Of a stretch of 7,694 nt of DNA, positions 6,150 through 7,694 are shown piece by piece. This stretch comes from Planctomycetota bacterium (lineage in GTDB: Bacteria; Planctomycetota; Phycisphaerae; UBA1845; Fen-1342). A program made the position numbers and the translations under genes. The stretch is taken from assembly GCA_030616465.1 (NCBI GenBank), contig JAUWXH010000080.1, positions 1-7,694 on the forward strand, read 5' to 3'. The notes under the pieces were generated by a model. It saw only the letters and a program-made list of their open reading frames with translations, was not told where the DNA came from and did no database searches. How positions within the stretch are numbered: the stretch's first letter is position 1; every line of letters begins with the position of its first letter.

Positions 6150-6771
6150 ACCGCTCAGGTCGCCGGCGCGGGCCCAGTGGGTAGCCGTGGTGGCGGTCTT
6201 CGGTGCCGTCTGGGGAGCCTTCGAGATATCGCTGGGGGCATTTCTGCGCTCCGTCTCGATACCGATGCACGGCACGCTCATGACCGGCATCGGCATCATT
6301 ATCATGCTGGTTGCCCGGCGAACACTCTCGGCCGGCAGCCACCACGGCCGCGGCGCGACAATCGCCGTCGGGGTCGTGGCGGCCGCGATCCTGCCACTGT
6401 CGGTCACACGCGGGATGCACCAGGCAATGGTCGGTATCTTGGCCGAGGCCGCCTGCATCGAGATCGCGCTTTGGATCGGCCGCCCGAGCAGGTGGCGGTT
6501 CGGGCTGGCCGGCTTGCTCGCCGCGCTCATTCCGCTTGTGCAGTTGCTCACCGTGATGACCGTGCAGTATGGGCCCGGCGCCCTGAGCACTTTCCGCGAG
6601 ATGTTGCTGACCAAGCAGGGCGGCGAGCGACTCGGTCTGGCCGCCTTTACGGCAGGATCGCTGATCGGATTGATAGCAGTAGCCTCTGCGGTATTTGGTC
6701 TGGTCTGTGGGATGCTGGGATGGTCGCTGGCGGGACAGATCCTCACGCGGCTCGGTCGAAAGGCCGAGTAG
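6133..6771 (+). CDS. Putative ECF transporter S component (six-helix membrane protein)
   Basis: A 212-residue hydrophobic protein, probably the membrane substrate-binding subunit of the ECF importer. Six hydrophobic segments are visible: about 16-38, 47-62, 74-90, 97-116, 123-146 and 167-203 (the last long). The first helix carries small-residue spacing A21-xxx-A25-xxx-A29, like the AxxxA motif S components use to dock on EcfT. Conserved-looking polar spots are the first-helix glutamate E31, H46, TRGMHQAM (92-99) and E105/E110. It lies between ATPase and T component genes, overlapping the first by 17 bases and the second by 52. I do not recognise a named S-component family (ThiW, BioY, RibU, CbiM and the like), so the substrate is unknown. 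The start ATG 6133 is supported mainly by the beginning of the hydrophobic region; no good ribosome site precedes it, consistent with coupled translation. Confidence 0.72.
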   Translation: MDESSEPLRSPARAQWVAVVAVFGAVWGAFEISLGAFLRSVSIPMHGTLMTGIGIIIMLVARRTLSAGSHHGRGATIAVGVVAAAILPLSVTRGMHQAMVGILAEAACIEIALWIGRPSRWRFGLAGLLAALIPLVQLLTVMTVQYGPGALSTFREMLLTKQGGERLGLAAFTAGSLIGLIAVASAVFGLVCGMLGWSLAGQILTRLGRKAE

Positions 6772-7391
6772 TCGCAGCCATCGTCATCGGCGGCGCGACG
6801 CTCGTCGCCGCGCTGATGCTGGGCTGGCCGCTGGTCTTGCTGCCGGCGGGGACGGCCATCGCGGCGCTGGTGGTGCTCAACCGCCGGCAGGTCCGCGCCC
6901 TGTTCAACAAGTGGCTCTGGCTGGGGCTGGCCGTGGTGGTGGTGGTGCCGGTCTGGGTGATCGGCACGCCAGGCGAGCGCGAGGACGCGCAGGCTGGGGG
7001 CGGTCTGCTGGCATTGACCGCCGGCGTCACCATGGCCGTGCGCGTGTTGACCACGTTGGCCGCGATGCTGTTGATCGGAAGCTGCATCGCCCCCGCTGCC
7101 GTCAGCCGCGTCCTCGGCCGATTCGTCGGCCGAGACCTGGGGCTGGCCTGCGCGATCGGCGTGAACCTCTTGCCGGCGATTCTCGAAATCCTCCGCCGCA
7201 CGACGTTGGCGTTACGCCTCCGCGGGGGCTTCCGGCGTCATCGGCTGGCAAACCTGAAGCGGCTGGCCACTGCGGTGGGCGTGCAGACCGTGCGCCTCAC
7301 GGAAGACGTTGCCGAAGCCCTCTTGCTGGCCCAGGCGCCCGCCCGGGCGACCGGCGAATCGGAACCCGAACCCCAAGGCCCACAGCCATGA
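6720..7391 (+). CDS. EcfT/CbiQ-like transmembrane (T) component of the ECF transporter
   Basis: A 223-residue protein expected to join the ATPases to the S component in the membrane. Hydrophobic segments lie near 17-35, 37-53, 65-81, 96-121 and 139-153. The amphipathic C-terminal region contains RRTTLALRLRGGF (159-171), matching the first Ala-Arg-Gly coupling motif of EcfT proteins. It is followed by RLATAVGVQTVRLTEDVAEA (181-200), the usual second coupling helix, but the expected second Ala-Arg-Gly is replaced by LLLAQAPA. The tail is Pro/Glu-rich. The start is taken at ATG 6720, inside the S component gene, because no in-frame ATG, GTG or TTG exists between there and the first hydrophobic segment; the next ATG, 6816, would remove most of that segment. 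The frame is open far upstream, but there it is only the overlap with the preceding genes. The stop codon overlaps the next start as ATGA. Confidence 0.82.
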   Translation: MVAGGTDPHAARSKGRVVAAIVIGGATLVAALMLGWPLVLLPAGTAIAALVVLNRRQVRALFNKWLWLGLAVVVVVPVWVIGTPGEREDAQAGGGLLALTAGVTMAVRVLTTLAAMLLIGSCIAPAAVSRVLGRFVGRDLGLACAIGVNLLPAILEILRRTTLALRLRGGFRRHRLANLKRLATAVGVQTVRLTEDVAEALLLAQAPARATGESEPEPQGPQP

Positions 7392-7694
7392 GCCTCGCTC
7401 TGCTGGTCGGTGATCGCCACAGCGGGAAGACATCGACGTGTCGGCGACTGGTCGAGTCGGCACGGGCCCGCGGGCTGACCGTGGGCGGAATCCTGGCGCC
7501 GGCCGTCTACGAGGGCGGCCGTTGCATCGGCTATGAGGTCGTTGACCTGCTGACCGGCCGATCGACGCGCCTGGCAACGACTGCCGGCAGCGGCGTCGAG
7601 CAGACCGGCCGCTTCCACGTCCTGGCCGAGGGATTGACGCTCGGACGGGCCGCCCTGGAACGCACGATCGAGCCCGCGCCTCAACTGGTCATCG
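7388..7694 (+). CDS. THEP1-type P-loop nucleoside triphosphatase, N-terminal part, 3' truncated by window edge
   Basis: An open frame begins at ATG 7388 (ATGA overlap with the T component) and runs off the right edge; 102 residues are visible. MSLALLVGDRHSGKTSTCRR has a Walker A GDRHSGKT (8-15), with K14 and T15 for phosphate and Mg. The next segments, SARARGLTVGGILAPAVYEG and the block with GYEVVDLLTGRSTRLA, follow the THEP1/NTPase_1 pattern (RGL.VGG...P.V.EGG...G..VVDL.TG). GRFHVLAEGLTLGRAALERT leads into QLVI, where the Walker B strand should follow beyond the window. THEP1 proteins hydrolyse nucleoside triphosphates slowly in vitro; their biological role is unsettled. Position as the last visible ECF gene suggests a part in uptake or handling of the imported compound. 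A weak AAGG lies about ten bases upstream. The related DUF2478 family cannot be excluded without the C-terminal half. Confidence 0.8.
   Translation, partial: MSLALLVGDRHSGKTSTCRRLVESARARGLTVGGILAPAVYEGGRCIGYEVVDLLTGRSTRLATTAGSGVEQTGRFHVLAEGLTLGRAALERTIEPAPQLVI

Noticed and set aside
5616..6746. Long open frame on the - strand opposite the ATPase and S component genes
   Set aside because: It spans two well-supported + strand genes and has low-complexity composition with no recognisable domain.

Overview
The window is GC-rich (about two-thirds G+C), densely coded bacterial chromosome with eight protein genes and no RNA genes, insertion sequences or CRISPR arrays. Gene content and protein style suggest a planctomycete or another PVC-superphylum bacterium: an MEP-pathway IspE next to release factor 1, a DapL-type LL-diaminopimelate aminotransferase, and weak Shine-Dalgarno signals at most + strand genes. 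This lineage call is an inference, because no marker gene is present in full.

Layout. (1) 1-1338, + strand: the 3' end of prfA (release factor 1, cut by the window edge just before its GGQ motif), then ispE. (2) 1392-4524, - strand: three co-directional genes read from right to left. A DapL-type aminotransferase comes first, then folK, coupled to it by a one-base TAATG overlap, then a DUF418 membrane protein after a 92-base gap. A plausible sigma-70-like promoter lies upstream of the aminotransferase. (3) 4525-4751: a divergent intergenic region holding that promoter and a striking two-hairpin palindromic element. (4) 4752 to the right edge, + strand: a tightly overlapping operon encoding a fused double-ATPase (EcfA-A'), a six-helix membrane protein (candidate S component), an EcfT/CbiQ-like T component and, starting at an ATGA overlap, the N-terminal part of a THEP1-type P-loop NTPase.

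How the genes fit together. Genes in block 4 overlap by 17, 52 and 4 nucleotides, so they are almost certainly co-translated. They form a self-contained group I energy-coupling-factor (ECF) importer with its own energizing module plus a nucleotide-hydrolysing partner. The substrate cannot be read from the sequence, and no known vitamin riboswitch is visible upstream. Block 2 joins lysine/peptidoglycan precursor synthesis, folate synthesis and a membrane protein of unknown function.

The points most worth a second look are the ECF + THEP1-like NTPase module, the two-hairpin element at 4662-4719 with two mutually exclusive folds, a six-unit 12-bp coding minisatellite inside the DUF418 gene, and a degenerate heptamer-repeat insert inside ispE.
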